64,000 nucleotides of DNA from Verpa conica (GCA_033030425.1 JAUFSD010000011.1:1364001-1428000), one strand, 5' to 3'; positions 25,749 to 38,111 are shown, counted from the stretch's first letter. Numbers and translations: made by a program. The notes: generated from the sequence alone by a model not told the origin.

Positions 25749-28700
25749 TCCCAGTCTACTGTGCGGGGGGGGGGCAGAATTCTAGAGCGCTAATGAATTC
25801 CGAAGGGCTTTTTGTGGTCATGTACAAATATTTAGAGAGGGCATGCAATTCATTGTTTATCTAGTTAATATCCTCCCAAGAGTCCCCTCGTTTTTAATTT
25901 CTCATGCACAAAATACAGATAGTAGCAAGAAACTAGAGATGGAAAGACTAAAACTAAGCTCCCAGATTCTTCATACGTTCCCCTTTCGGCCTACATGAAT
26001 AAATTAACCACCATAGTCCAAGGGCCCATGAACAAAAATCCAACCTCACCAGGGCAACAGCACAGAGCTTATATCCCACAGTTCTCGGGTCAACTGCGGG
26101 GAGACAGCAGCTCAGCCCCGGATAAATGCCAAGCCCTGTTTGAAAGTCCACCTAGACCTCCAATACTTGCCAACACCGCCTAGAGTCTCAAAATGACAAC
26201 ATAATCAGTCAGTTTATTTTTGCGCTATGGGCTTTATATGATCCAGAGAAGCTTCATTACTGGAGTGGATATATTGAGGAGTGGGTGGTCTCTACAGGTA
26301 GATAAGAAACCGAAACTGTGAATACCGACAGCCCCAAAAACCTCGAAAAAAGGAAAGAAACTCTTAATCCCTACTTACCTTGCGAATACCTCGTAATGGG
26401 CTACGTGTACTATCAAGTCTGCTCCAGACTATTGTAGAGCTGGGAAGATTTCAGGGCAAGTTCACATGTTACACCCACTACAAACTAGGTGACAATCTCC
26501 GAACTTCTAGGCACAAGTGTTCCCGAATATTCTATTATAACTTAGGTTGTAATTTATTCCATAGGCTGTGATGCAGCCAGCAAATGTGATCCCGCTTTCC
26601 ATTCTCACCGCATGTTCATGAATGCACTGTATTGATCAATAAGACGGGATGAAGAACTGAGATGTATGTAAGTTTTTCCATATACAGTAAAACCTATCAT
26701 AACTGCATCCGCCTGTACCTTGTTCGGGGCCCCGGAAACGTTAGACATGATTTGTTAGTAAATCGGCTCTTTCACCGGTACATTCACGAAAGATTTGAAG
26801 AGATGAAATGCCGATAGGCCAATTATAATAGGTCGGTATGCCAATGATGTAACTAGTGTAATCTATTATAGACTATAGGTGAGGAAGAAAGAAGATATAG
26901 TAAGAATTATTATGAGTGGAGGGAGTGGAATAAACTCCGTACTCTTTTGCTTATATCAGCCGAGGTAATCATTGACCCCTATATTACACTTATTATACAT
27001 TTATATTATCTACCTTACTAAAAATATCCTTGCTATCTCAATTCAACATAATACTATTGTTGGGACGGCCAGCTATCAGAAAAAACTCCTGGAAGCGAAA
27101 CGTTTAACTTTAATTTAGTAACTTCCCAGCTGGAAAAACTGTCAAGCGTCTCTGTCGCAGTAAATCAGTTAGGTTTTATTGCCCTTTTAGAGAGGGCTCT
27201 CTAGGGACTCTGTAAAAAAGAAAGGTATGAAAATGAATAATCAATATCTCATTCCTCATGTCCTTCCCCTAACCCTGACTAACACTCAACGCCAGCCTCA
27301 TGTCCGTGAAAGGCGAGCATTAGAGGCTACGTAGAGGTCTGTTTTGCGCTGTATCTTCAGTCTATTTTGGTAGTCTGAGCTCTGTACCGGTACAGTCGCC
27401 CACTACGTAAACATTCTTACCAACCACACCAACCGTTTCTTACAATTATAGTAAAAGTCGAAATCTTTACAAAAACCAATCTTGACAAAGAAGACTACCA
27501 CAATCACAGAAATAGCTAAGCAGCACCAATAACAGGGTTATGCAGTAGTTCTATCATTCGTATAACGATATATATCAGATTCGGTCTACCTTACCTTACC
27601 CCAAGCATAAAGGAGTAAGACATGTTCGTAGGCTTTATTCAGATTTTACCCTGCAATTAGAACTCTTACACTGTCTATAGAGTAACTAGGAAACTAGATA
27701 TAAATCTACTAAATTTGTATCCTCTATATATCTAGTTAACATCATGATTATCTTATATACTAGTTTCTTCGGGCTTAGTCATGGAAAAGACAAGTGCTAG
27801 AGTAGTTATAGGGTTGCGTACAGAGTCTAAAATTAAAAGTCAGAGAGGCGAAAGAGGTTTTCCGGTATGGGCCTTTCTCTAGAAAAATTTGAGCTTTAAA
27901 AAACTCCCTTCTCTCAGGAACCTGGGAAGTTGGGCCAATGTATTACCAGCACCATGCTGACTAAGCTGATAGTTATTGGGGCTCTGCGGCTAACGGTATG
28001 TCTAAGCCAAGCTTCTTTCAGAAACCAATAGATTAGGCTTATCCCCCTATAGTCCGGTCCCCGCTTCGAACGCGCAGCACCCTACTCAGTTCCCCAGCAC
28101 ATTCTACGAAAAATTTGACAGTTTTCTTATACCCTCCTTTCTTCCACAATATCTATACACAGTGCGCAATACAAGTTGACGGGAATTATAACAGTTCATT
28201 TCACCATACGGCATTTACAAGCAGGCCATCTCAACGTCACACACAGTACCCAGCAAGATTGTTCTCCTCCATTTCTCCCTTTTCTTTCGAGATATTATTT
28301 ACTCTCAGCTAATACTAAGGCATTTAGAACCCGTGATTTTCGCAACCAAACCCACCATCCTCCACCCGAAAGCAACCCTATGAGGCTAAAAAACATCCTT
28401 TTGAATCGTCTACTACAATTGTACAACACCCTATTATTATTCTGGCTACTGCTATTGCAGCGTTTTTTTTTGTTGTGGCGACACTGTGGCGGTGTACATT
28501 GGATTACGTGATATTAGCACAACTATTATTGCCTTCTACGGTAACAGGAGTTCTAGCTGTGTTGAAATCTACAATACACATCAACCCAAGGTCATCTAAC
28601 GCTGTAAGTGTCTTTAATTATCTTATTCTGTAAAGGTCCTATTTACAAACCACCAGGCGTTTTTTATTTTTTTGCGCCCTCTTTCTCCCATACAATAACC

Positions 28701-28972
28701 TCTGATTTGTGGCCCCCACTAAGGCTGGGTTGAGCGGGGTATTCATTCTACATTGACCAAGGCTAATACTCGGTTTCGTAGGGCAGACTCCCAGTGCGCA
28801 ACCGAGCTGAGGGAATCAGGAATATCGTAGGTACTTGACAAATTGGCTATCTCTAGGCTTTTGTTTGATAAATCCGATGCTAAATTGAGGTAGTTCTCGA
28901 GGCCTAGTTTTTATAAGCTACTTTTACTAGTTTAGTGGTACCAGAAATAACCAATCTATCGAGCACATGCTG

Positions 28973-29075
28973 GCGATGCCGATAGATTAGTGTGTCAGGT
29001 GATTTATCTTCGGCGTTCAAAGATAATCTCTCCACCCAAGATAAATCACCTAACCCACTGATCTATTAGCATCGC
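28973..29075. mobile_element. Short hairpin MITE, copy 2
   Basis: About 103 bp with arms GCGATGCC..AGATTAGTG..GGTGATTTATCTT and its complement AAGATAAATCACC..CACTGATCTATTAGCATCGC. The centre AAAGATAATCTCTCCACC is shared with 12773-12878. The arms are less decayed than in copy 1. Confidence 0.65.
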
Positions 29076-30873
29076 TATTATGGTAATTGAACTAGGTCCT
29101 GAAGTGGGTACCGGTTAGGCTTAAGAGCATTCCACGTACCCACCCTCTACAGGTCTCTATCTACCCAAACATAAACGACCACCTGGCTACACTAAGTGGT
29201 CTTACGGGCGCATGCTTGAGGAATCAACCCTTACATATGCAGGCTTTTAAACCACGGCAGTACGTGTTAGGAAACCCGCAATGTGAGTGCGATGGTCAAT
29301 TGAGCTGACAGAACGAGCCAACAAAAACAAACCCGAACAAGCAAGAAATAGGTGTTATATGCAAAAGTATAATCACATACAGGGAGGATATATGAGCATT
29401 CCTGTATTCCGCATAACCTTTCCCGCGAATCTCCTTTGGTACGAAATATCTCGATCCCGTTGCCCATACCCCCATTAATAGTAGCTCTAGGGAAGAGAGA
29501 GAATTTCCCGACCAGCTTCCAATAATTGTATCAATATGAAGTACTTTACAGTAAAAAGGTTATTAGTGAAAATAGGTTAATCAAGGACGGGCTTTAACAG
29601 CTTATATATTACTTCTTCGTCCGGTTCCCGCTAGCACTTTAGTAAGTCGAGTAGAATGTTCTTGAAAATCGACACACAGCCTAGCACCTCATATACTTCT
29701 GTAGTAATCCCCGGGTAAATCGGCAACTCCAGGGATCGTATCTCAGCAGACACAGCACTATATATTAAACACTGGCAGCAACCTCAGGATTCATAATATC
29801 ATGGCTGACTAGCTGGATAATTACCCGAAGACGCGTAACCTGAGTGAGTGAATATTCTCAAATAAGGGAGGATTATGATATAATTCTTCTAATTAGCTGC
29901 TTTTACCAACCTATAAATTTAAATATAAGCAACAGAAACCCGAAAACCACCTTCTAAAACACTATTGTTTAGTAACGGATGCTATAGTAAACAGGGCCTA
30001 TGGTAAACAGGACCTATGATTTAGGACTATCATTGGTACTTAGGGGATTCTGAGATCGGTCAAAACCAAAAGGCCTTACATAAACACCCTGAGTTCTCGA
30101 TCTTCTTTACTGTACTACGCTGTAAGGACAACTATCAAGAATTCCCGTGGGGCGGTTTCCTGATACAAACTGGCCTATGATTGTCTCAATGTTATCAGCT
30201 GGCCGTCTCCCAAGCTATAAAGGTGGGGCCTCCCAAGGTACATTACCACATACTCAAAGTCCTTTGTTTACGAAGAATTTCACAAAACATTTCAACACTT
30301 GGTCGAAGTCGGTACTACCAAGATGGGATCTATGGGGGGAACAGCTCTGTAGTTATTCTTTAATAATTTTTAACATTACCCTCGATATTTTAATATAGAG
30401 GCACAAGAAATCTTCCTGGTACTTGCTCCCTCACAAATCGTGGTTATGATAGTGGCACCATTGGCTCTAATATATATACGGTGCACGTTTTTTCCCACTC
30501 TATAGAACTCACGTTATCGGTATTTGTACATGTGTCTATCCCTGAGTACTATACATAGGACGTACAGTTTCCAACATACGTGCAGTACTACACTCAGTTA
30601 CTGCGCTGGAAGTGCCGTCAATGACGTACTATTCGAGGTGAAAGGCCAACCAAGGCCCCCGAATCTAGGATTTGACCGAAGGCTATAACTAATTGTACCC
30701 CGCACCATCGTATTATACCATCTTATTTTTTCCCCTACGACTTAGGGGTGCGAAGTGTCTATTACTGGGAGGGGTTGCAGGAGGAGCACCGAGGCGACTG
30801 AGTACCAAGATAGGATAGTGATTATGGTTACCGTTCAGGGAAAACTCTCCGCAGGCAGGCCTCCATAACTACT

Positions 30874-30991
30874 CATAAATGACGGAGGTTTTAAAATGGA
30901 CTGTTATTACATACCATACGGAATTATGCCAAGTCTATGGCTTTGTATGGTATGCAATAGCAGTCCACTTTGAAAGCGTCAGCCATTTATG
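30874..30991. mobile_element. Hairpin MITE of a second type
   Basis: About 118 bp with long inverted arms: CATAAATG.C, then GTGGACT/ATGGACTG, then CATACCATAC, against GTATGGTATGC, CAGTCCACTTT and CATTTATG. Only one copy is seen in the window. No clear target duplication. Confidence 0.55.
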
Positions 30992-31415
30992 AATGGTATC
31001 GTATACAGGCCTGGTTGGTTTTCCAATTATTACCCGATTATGATTAAGGAGCCAAGGACATTAGTCATTTTCTTCGAGCATTTTTACATCGAGGAAGGCG
31101 TACGAGATTGCCTAGTCTCGAAAACGATCCCTCATTAGCGGGAAAATCACTGGCTACCCTGCGCAGAGCCTCAAGCATCGTGGCAGGCAACAAGTACCCA
31201 GAAATGGGACAAGTATTCTCAGTAATGAACAGGGGTGCTTTTTGCGTAGAATATACCTGTCGATTTGTGAAAATACTCACCTGTATTTCCGGGTACTTAT
31301 TCCTGTTGCGAGTATAATAAAACTTACTGCCTACTTCAAATACTCCTAAAATCGAAAAGGCGCAGAGCCTTCACCTTGAAAGGACTTTAAGAACATTTTA
31401 TTGGGCGCCTGAACG

Positions 31416-31717
31416 TGCGCAGCAATCTTCAACCCCCCTAGGATGAAAATGATTTCCGATTATACATAACTTGGTCCCCCTCACGGTTCTATGCAGCAAA
31501 GCTATAGCACCTTCCAGCTCCTTAGCACCACAGCTTTTATCAAGTGTTAATATTTTATCCTTATTACGACTAGTCTCGTCTCTTCCGTCGGGGTACTCAA
31601 CACGCGCAGCATAAACCTCTTCCGCCACTGCAGGGTATATATATGACACGCGCAGCGAAGGCCCTTCCCATCAGGTATACAACACGCGCAGCGTACATAT
31701 ATATATAACGCGCGCAG
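31416..31717. repeat. GCGCAG motif cluster, unit 5
   Basis: Five copies in 300 bp, four with the longer form ACRCGCGCAG (near 31602, 31648, 31684 and 31710) and one TGCGCAG at 31416. The spacing is irregular. Confidence 0.6.
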
Positions 31718-33509
31718 TCTATCTTTTTATAAGCGTTATTTGGCCGCACATCCCCTCCCAGGAGGACTCCGAAAGTCTATCCCATCCTACATTTACAACT
31801 GTTTCTACCAAAACATCCCGTAATGTATGGTTGTACCCCCCAGAAAACAAGCCTATTTCTTTGTTACTTTGGTATACAATTAACTACGCTACATATGACC
31901 TAGTGGGCGAAGTAAATATGTACCTGGAAGTACCAAATGAACAGACTTGACCTTTCCACCAATAACAACACCCTTATACTAACGAGAAAATAGAGTCTAT
32001 TCGGTTCGGTATTGGCAACGCAAGCCCGACTCTCACAGCTGAACCTCGCGACAACCGATATTAAAATCAAAGGAGTTACAAAGTTTCAGAAGATTATCTA
32101 AATACGGAGGACTCACTGCTGTTGACATTTTTGTTGGTAGACTCTGTCACTTGTACATACCAAACAGAACAGGCTTTATCTTCCCACTAGTTACATCGCC
32201 ACCTTCATTCAAGCTAGACTTTCTTTAATACCACGCTTGTCTGATAATTTTAATCGCTAAATATCCCTAGTAATAGATTATCTACGAATCATTAGATCCC
32301 ACCCAATAACCGTCTCCGATTCTCCTCCTTGAGCTATGGCCCCCACTGGACTGAGTCAGGGGGTGCTCAAGCCTGATACCTTCATCGGGTAAGAATAATT
32401 GATGTTCGACTGAATACTGGGCTTACCAACGCACTTCGACTGACATACACTAGGGTGGTATCGAGAGCCACCCCTATATTCGATACTACGGTTCGTCCAC
32501 GTCGAACAATAGAAGAGTAAAAATATATCCGAACTTAAAAGAATAGTATACCTGTTTTCAGTTGTTCCACATGGGCAACTTATTCACATACCACGCAAAT
32601 ATACAGTCAAGGCCTTAAGGTCCTGCAAGTACGAACCTCCGTACGAAATCCCCCGATCCTACTGCCTACGCAATTCTTCTCTCTGCCAGTATATTCGGAT
32701 ATGAACTTGTCAATATCTGCTTGAGTCCTACACCTAGCCTACATGACTAGAAAGCTACAAGTTTATGGGTAAATCGTGGTGACCTATATGGGTCGAGGTG
32801 TGTGTCCCTACGCGGTTGTGGTCCTACACAGGCGCGCTGGTTATGTAAGGGGCAATATAAAAAGCTCAGAGACACCAACTGAGCTGCGAACTTCCTCCTG
32901 GTAAGTGGCTATCTCGGTCTGTGAACATTTGTTATTGATATACAGGTGACCGGTTTCTGGTTTTATAGCAAGCTATTTATGAGGACTGGTGTTTATACTG
33001 TTTGAAGTCACTCCAGTCATGGTAGTGGAGGTGGAACTTTCAGCATATTCGGCGGTTACCACCCATCGAGGTGAGATACCATTGAGGGACGGGTGATGTC
33101 ATCGCTAGCTATCGTTTCAGATTTTGGTAATGACTGAGCTACTAACACATCTAAGTTTGCTGACTACACACTCACGCTAACCTATCTCCTCCACTATAGA
33201 TAACTGCCCTTAGGTTTTCCGAGCTGCGAGCGAGCGAGCTTATCTCAGTCAAGTTGCCGGAGAGCACCAGATCTATTGATTTCTCCCAGTTCTTTCAACA
33301 GCTTACTGCATCATTTACGTCGTGGTCTCTGGGTGTCCTTTGTAGTGGCAAAAATACAGATCAACGACTTACATATAAAACCATAATCCAGCCGACTCAG
33401 TTGGTTCCTATTGGATCGATTGCATGTCTAGAGTATGGACGATGGGAAGAGAAGATTTTGGATCTTGTACGACCCTCATCATCACTCTTCATAAATACTC
33501 TGCATTTTA

Positions 33510-33525
33510 CCCCCCAAGGAGGTTT
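33510..33525 (+). promoter_or_regulatory. Conserved upstream element of zinc-finger gene D
   Basis: CCCCCCAAGGAGGTTT, 78-93 bp before the ATG, preceded by AAATACTCTGCA. Equivalent to the elements before copies A-C. Confidence 0.5.
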
Positions 33526-33602
33526 TTCCTACTCATTCCATACCACGCCCTACAAGAGCCCGCAATCAATAAAATATATCCTTTCGAGTTTCAACTAAGA
33601 GC

Positions 33603-34353
33603 ATGCCCTTCCAAAATCAACGCTACGTACCCCCCTGTACGTGTGCCCATTGTACTCCCATCCCTCACATCTACCAACACAGCATCCGCGATCAAACATC
33701 GCTACCCCCTCCCCAGGAGATGATCTCTCAATCACAATACACGAGTAATGAGCAAATGTCTCATTGGCAACACCCAAATGCTATACAACATCCGGCAGTC
33801 ACCTACTCTAGTCATAACCAATACGCCGGTCAGATACATTCTAGTGTCCATTTGTACGGACAAACCCTGCCTTAGAATTCCCCTACTGTAGCTAATGATT
33901 CGTCAAAGCGCTAGTATACACGAAGGCCTAGACCAACTCATAACCAACTCAGGAATCCACCCTACCTCCCGTCTACAGGCACTGTCTAAAAAGATTGTTG
34001 CTTGCGACAATTTTTCTCAGCGATACGGCCAGTCCGAGCCTAGGACCCAGAATACCCCTCAAATACCCATCTCAAACACCAGTGATGGTGATTATCAGCC
34101 AGAGTATAATAACGGTAGCCCAAACAATTTGGCTCGACATAGAAACCCGAATAACCGGAACACCCGAACGTATCCAAAAGATTATCTTACATTGCCGGGG
34201 TATCTTAAGGAAAGGAATGCCCTCGGAACCCTCAATTGCTTTCCTCACTGTAAGAGAGGTCAATTTGGAAATGGGTTTAAAAGAAGAGGTAACTTGGTGG
34301 CTCACCTTAGGAGCTGCCATAAACAAAATATTCCAGATGGAGCTCCATTCTGA
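33603..34353 (+). CDS. Zinc-finger family protein, copy D
   Basis: Exons 33603-33853 and 33915-34353 give 229 residues. The 61-nt intron (donor GTACGG, branch GCTAAT, acceptor TAG) is phase 2, at the family position. The second exon is also open slightly upstream, which hides the intron. The N-terminus is rich in Q, S, P, Y and H and contains a C-x-C-x2-C cluster near residue 12. The middle has NTSDG..PEYN shared with copy C. The finger is C192/C196 with a 17-residue loop, H214 and C218/H219. Its neighbours are array blocks only. Function unknown. Confidence 0.75.
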
Positions 34354-35213
34354 TGATCCTGTTATTGATATGTAGAGATGCAGAACTCTGGGCGGGTTTC
34401 CCAGAGTTTCTCTTTTTATTTCTTTATTTTTATAGCCATATAAGTACTTTCTATAGTGCGCATGGAACTCTACAGTTTTTTTTTCTTCCTTCATCATGCA
34501 TCTCTATAGCTTAACAGTCTTTATATAAAAATTCATAAAGGATTCCATTTATACAAATATAGCTCCGGAAGTTCTTCATATATAGGTAGTATTAAAAGTG
34601 AAGTACCTGGTCAGTGTTTTGATCTCGATGGAGAGTAAGCAAGAGCCACATATTAGAAGCCCCTCCTCAATCAGGAGAGATGCGGCAGGGACTGTCGAAG
34701 AGTACCGAGCCCCTATGTGATTAATAATATACAGAAAAAGAAACAACGTATAACAACAATCAAGTAGTGCGACAGCGGTAAAATATAGGTAACAAGAGCA
34801 AAAAAGATAAAGGACTTCCAAAACCCATTCTACTTGTCCTTTTCCAAAGCTGTTTATACGAATCGGTTCCAAAGCCGAAGGGACTGAAGAGCCCATGAGT
34901 GGCTTCTAACTCGGTCGAGGCCAGCTTAGTTCTTACACAAAAGACTTTATGTGATACAGAGTAGTAATTGGAACAGCTATTCTGAGAACGAGATGACTTA
35001 TATCAGTAGAGGAATAAGAAACTATCGGGGCCATTGAAAGCTAGCACTGGCCAATAACTCGGTTTAGTTCTGGGCCGCAGCCTACTGACTGAGCCATAGC
35101 CCATCCAGTAATGTGATCTCCCGCTTCCGTTGACTACTTTGAGGATTTTGTTGATGACTGAGATCTATGCATGACCACGATAGATATAGACCTATCATAG
35201 CTCTACCAGCCTA

Positions 35214-37254
35214 TCCCATGGTCTGTAACCGGCTCGCACCACCTGTGGTGCGAATTTTTAGGCCAATGTAAATTTACTTTAAAAATATAAGGAAATTCTT
35301 AAAATAACAAAAAGACCCATAGAATTTAGTTATAGACTTTATTTATAATATATATTAGGTATTCATGGATCATTCATTATTTATAGTTAAGGGAATTGAG
35401 GATATTTGCGTTCCCAGATATTCACCATGTGTATATTTAGTCATAGCACACTAAAAAGCTCTTTTTGTGTAGTTTTTTTGATACAGCAATATCAGGAGCT
35501 AGGGAAAAAATCTAAGCTTCTAGGAGTATCTTATTATGAGTATTAAGCTTCTCTGTGTAAAAGCCCAGTACCCCAATCTGAACTATCATAGATTTATTTT
35601 AATCTTTGTTATAGAGTTTGTTAATAGACTAAGAATTATAATTCTTAGTTTAGTGGCCTCTTTAAAGGGCGCCAACAATTGGAAAGAATAGGGCACTAGA
35701 TGGAGATTAAAATAAGCTTTTATGAGGCATAATTGAATAAAATTTGAGGTAGTGGTTGTCTTTCTTGTAGATGGGTTGTTTATGGTAGATATAACGGGAA
35801 CACTCCCTGGGGAGTACTGCCGTACCAAAAAAAACCAACAACCTCCCTTTCTGACGAGAAGCTTCAGCAGCAAGGCTTAGAACCGCTCGTCAACACGGAA
35901 GGTCGACAGTCCCTAGGCTAAACAGGTATAAGGATTTTTAAGGGTTGCAAACTAAAGACTTTAAAAGGCTCTGCTTCCCAGGGGAAGACAAACGTCTTTA
36001 GCGAAGAGTATGAGGGTCTCTGAACAACGGTTGTTCGTTGACTAGCAAGAATGATTGTCCTGGGGGAAGGACGGGTTTAAGCTATGAATTTGATTGCAAG
36101 CAGGCTGCCAAGAGGCGGGGGAACAATTCCTCCGTGCTTGGAAATCAACTGAGTCTAGAGCGCCCCTAAGAACTAGCGGGGTTGTTAGACTAGCGACTAA
36201 AAAGCGTTGGTTACTAAAAGCTCTGTAACTTTTGCTATAATGGTCCGATTTCAAATCCGATTGCACCTATGGATTCGCAGCACTGTCCCCCATATACACT
36301 CCGAGTTTGGTTCAGTTGGACGAATTTTCCTGACGGTTTTGGGGTTATTTTTGGGGTCCAAACTTGTCTTTTTGTTAGGGAATCAGCAACTCAGGGGGGC
36401 CCCCTCTGCAAACGGCAGGTGGCACAGTGGGGTGCCTCGCGGGTGTTAGAAAACACAGAGTCCCCTAGATAGGGTAACCCACTGGTGATTCCTGCCGTTG
36501 CTTAGATTTTCTTCCCACGTTCCTAGTCCAACCTGGGGCGTGGCGGAGAGGTAATCTTGATCCATAAGGACCTTTAGGGCGAAGCATAAGGCGGAGCCCC
36601 GTATGGTTCGATTCGTGACGCCGCCAGGTTAATTACTACTTTTTGCTGGCGGCCTTAACTACTAAGCATGGCTTTGCTCTCATCTCACGGCTCTCAGCCT
36701 CCCATAAGGTTGGCCATCGGTGAAGCCGTCGTTATTCCTCCTAGAGGAACAGGAGCTTAACTCTGTTTATGGAGGCAACTGCTTCTGTCTCATTGCACTA
36801 GTATCTCCCGTAGCTATAGACTACAGATGCATTACTCTGGTCTCTGTCGCATACCGACGACGGTGAGCTTCACTCCGTCCTAGGAGTTCGCCAGCTTGCT
36901 TAGGGATTGGGCTATCATAGTAATGACTTTTCTTAGGATAGCTAGTCCTATCCCTCAAGGGAGATCCTTAGGTGTCTCTATATGTAGAAGTACTTGAGAC
37001 TAGTCATGACGATGGTTAGATCGTCACAGTAGATTGCTATTTTTAACCTAACTTCATGGGTAGATATTATAACTGAAAAAAATCGGAAAAAATCAGGAAA
37101 AAAATCAGGAGGTACCCATATGGACAAAGAATATACTACTATGGAGGTAGGGGGGGTAGAGGGGGGTCCCTGTTGGGTGGCTGGTTGTGGTACTAATTTT
37201 GCTCGAATTTTACACCACTCATGGTGCGAAATTGCGTTGTTACAGACCATGGGA
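35214..37254. mobile_element. TIR element 1 with TA flanks (Tc1/mariner-like size)
   Basis: Starts TCCCATGGTCTGTAACC at 35214 and ends in its complement (GTTACAGACCATGGGA) at 37254, with TA on both sides. The TIR continues into CGCACCA..GTGGTG. The same TIR bounds 39405-40072. The 2-kb length and TA duplication would suit a Tc1/mariner element, but no transposase motif is readable. The interior 35.9-37.0 kb is more GC-rich and of unknown origin. It may be captured or nested DNA. Confidence 0.6.
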
Positions 37255-37452
37255 TACCTCCGGACCAGAGAAGTGCTAGGAATCATTTCTTATTGAAACT
37301 ACCCTTTACACACCAGGAATCAGTTATAACTTAGAGATAGAACCGCTCCTGTGATCATAATATACTCGTGGCAGGAATTTTTACTCCGAAACTCGGATGG
37401 GTATCGCGGCCAATAGACAGGTATACTATGCACTGAAACTTAAGTCCCCTTT

Positions 37453-37869
37453 TGTCAAGAACGACAAATCATCAGTTCTCACTCGGTCACAAATCGTCAC
37501 TCAGTCAGCCTTGCCCGTTTCATATCAGTTTCATGTCTAGTCTCATTTATGTTTCATGTATGGGATGACGTGGCCTGCCACGTCATCAGGATCTCCTTAG
37601 TTTCATATCACGTATCATGTTCTTGTTTCATGTAGTCTGACACGCTACGCGTGTCAGCCCCTTCCCTTTCATGTTTCGGCCATACTATAAGTATTGAGCC
37701 ATTTCCCCAGTTCTTAGTCTTAGCTCTCTATCCTTCAACTTGTATTTACTACCAAGTACCTACTCTAGTTCCAGTCTTCCCAGTCTTCTAGTCCATGTGC
37801 CCTTAGTGTCCCAGCTCTTTAGACATCACCTGCTGTCCCCACTAGAGCAAGGGCTTGTGTACTTTTACA
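37453..37869 (+). mobile_element. Solo LTR a
   Basis: 417 bp, TGTCAAGAACGAC...ACTTTTACA, flanked by CCTTT at 37448-37452 and 37870-37874. It contains a TATA-like CTATAAGTATTG and a GACGTGGC..GCCACGTC palindrome. It is very similar to the nested LTR at 48905-49329. No internal region is present, so it arose by LTR-LTR recombination. Confidence 0.88.
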
Positions 37870-38111
37870 CCTTTCCTTCAATAAACACTATCAGAGACCT
37901 ACACCCCCAAGTAATTATTGCCTGTCTCGAGCAATGAGAGCATACGCCGAGTTTATAAGCTATATACTTAGGATTACAGGGAAAAATCTGGTTAGAGACA
38001 GATAGTAGAGTGTGTGTGTGGGTACCTTAGCTACTAAGAAGGAAAACTACAGCTAGTAACCTAAAATCTTAACACATACAAATCCATTTTAATCGGTAAT
38101 AAGTAACCAAG

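Larger units (their letters stand above)
21560..28000. repeat. Array unit 3
   Basis: Blocks in order: GCGCAG motifs at 21.6-22.6 kb, a 17-bp tandem repeat at 22870-22947, the block at 23556-23790 (matches 15053-15330), the upstream block at 24310-24545, and the zinc-finger gene at 24798-25748. The first anchor of the unit is not clear. From 25749 to 28000 no gene is supported. An imperfect inverted repeat near 26690-26840 may be a MITE remnant. Confidence 0.55.
28000..31300. repeat. Array unit 4, without a zinc-finger gene
   Basis: It has the GCGCAG words (28073, 28160, 28793), the anchor at 28722-28815 and the AGAACGAGCCAACAAAA..CGATCCCG block at 29311-29480. No LPGY or finger-coding block is visible afterwards, where a gene would be expected near 30-31 kb. 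The gene was deleted or has decayed. Two hairpin MITEs are inserted (28973, 30874). No other gene is supported. Confidence 0.5.
31300..35205. repeat. Array unit 5
   Basis: Holds a tight GCGCAG cluster (31416-31717), a partial anchor near 32336-32370, the CGATCC..block near 32656-32760 and the zinc-finger gene at 33603-34353. Beyond the gene up to 35205 no further gene is supported. An A-rich stretch near 34725 resembles the downstream block of units 1 and 2. Confidence 0.5.

Noticed and set aside
26686..26840. CAGTAAAACCTAT.. resembling a pogo-type TIR
   Set aside because: The right-hand partner is weak and there is no clear TA-flanked end, so it is not listed as an element.
36537..36623. 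tRNA-like stretch: A-box-like TGGCGGAGAGG and B-box-like GGTTCGATTC at class-II spacing
   Set aside because: The T stem does not pair and the acceptor stem has mismatches. At best a tRNA-derived relic.
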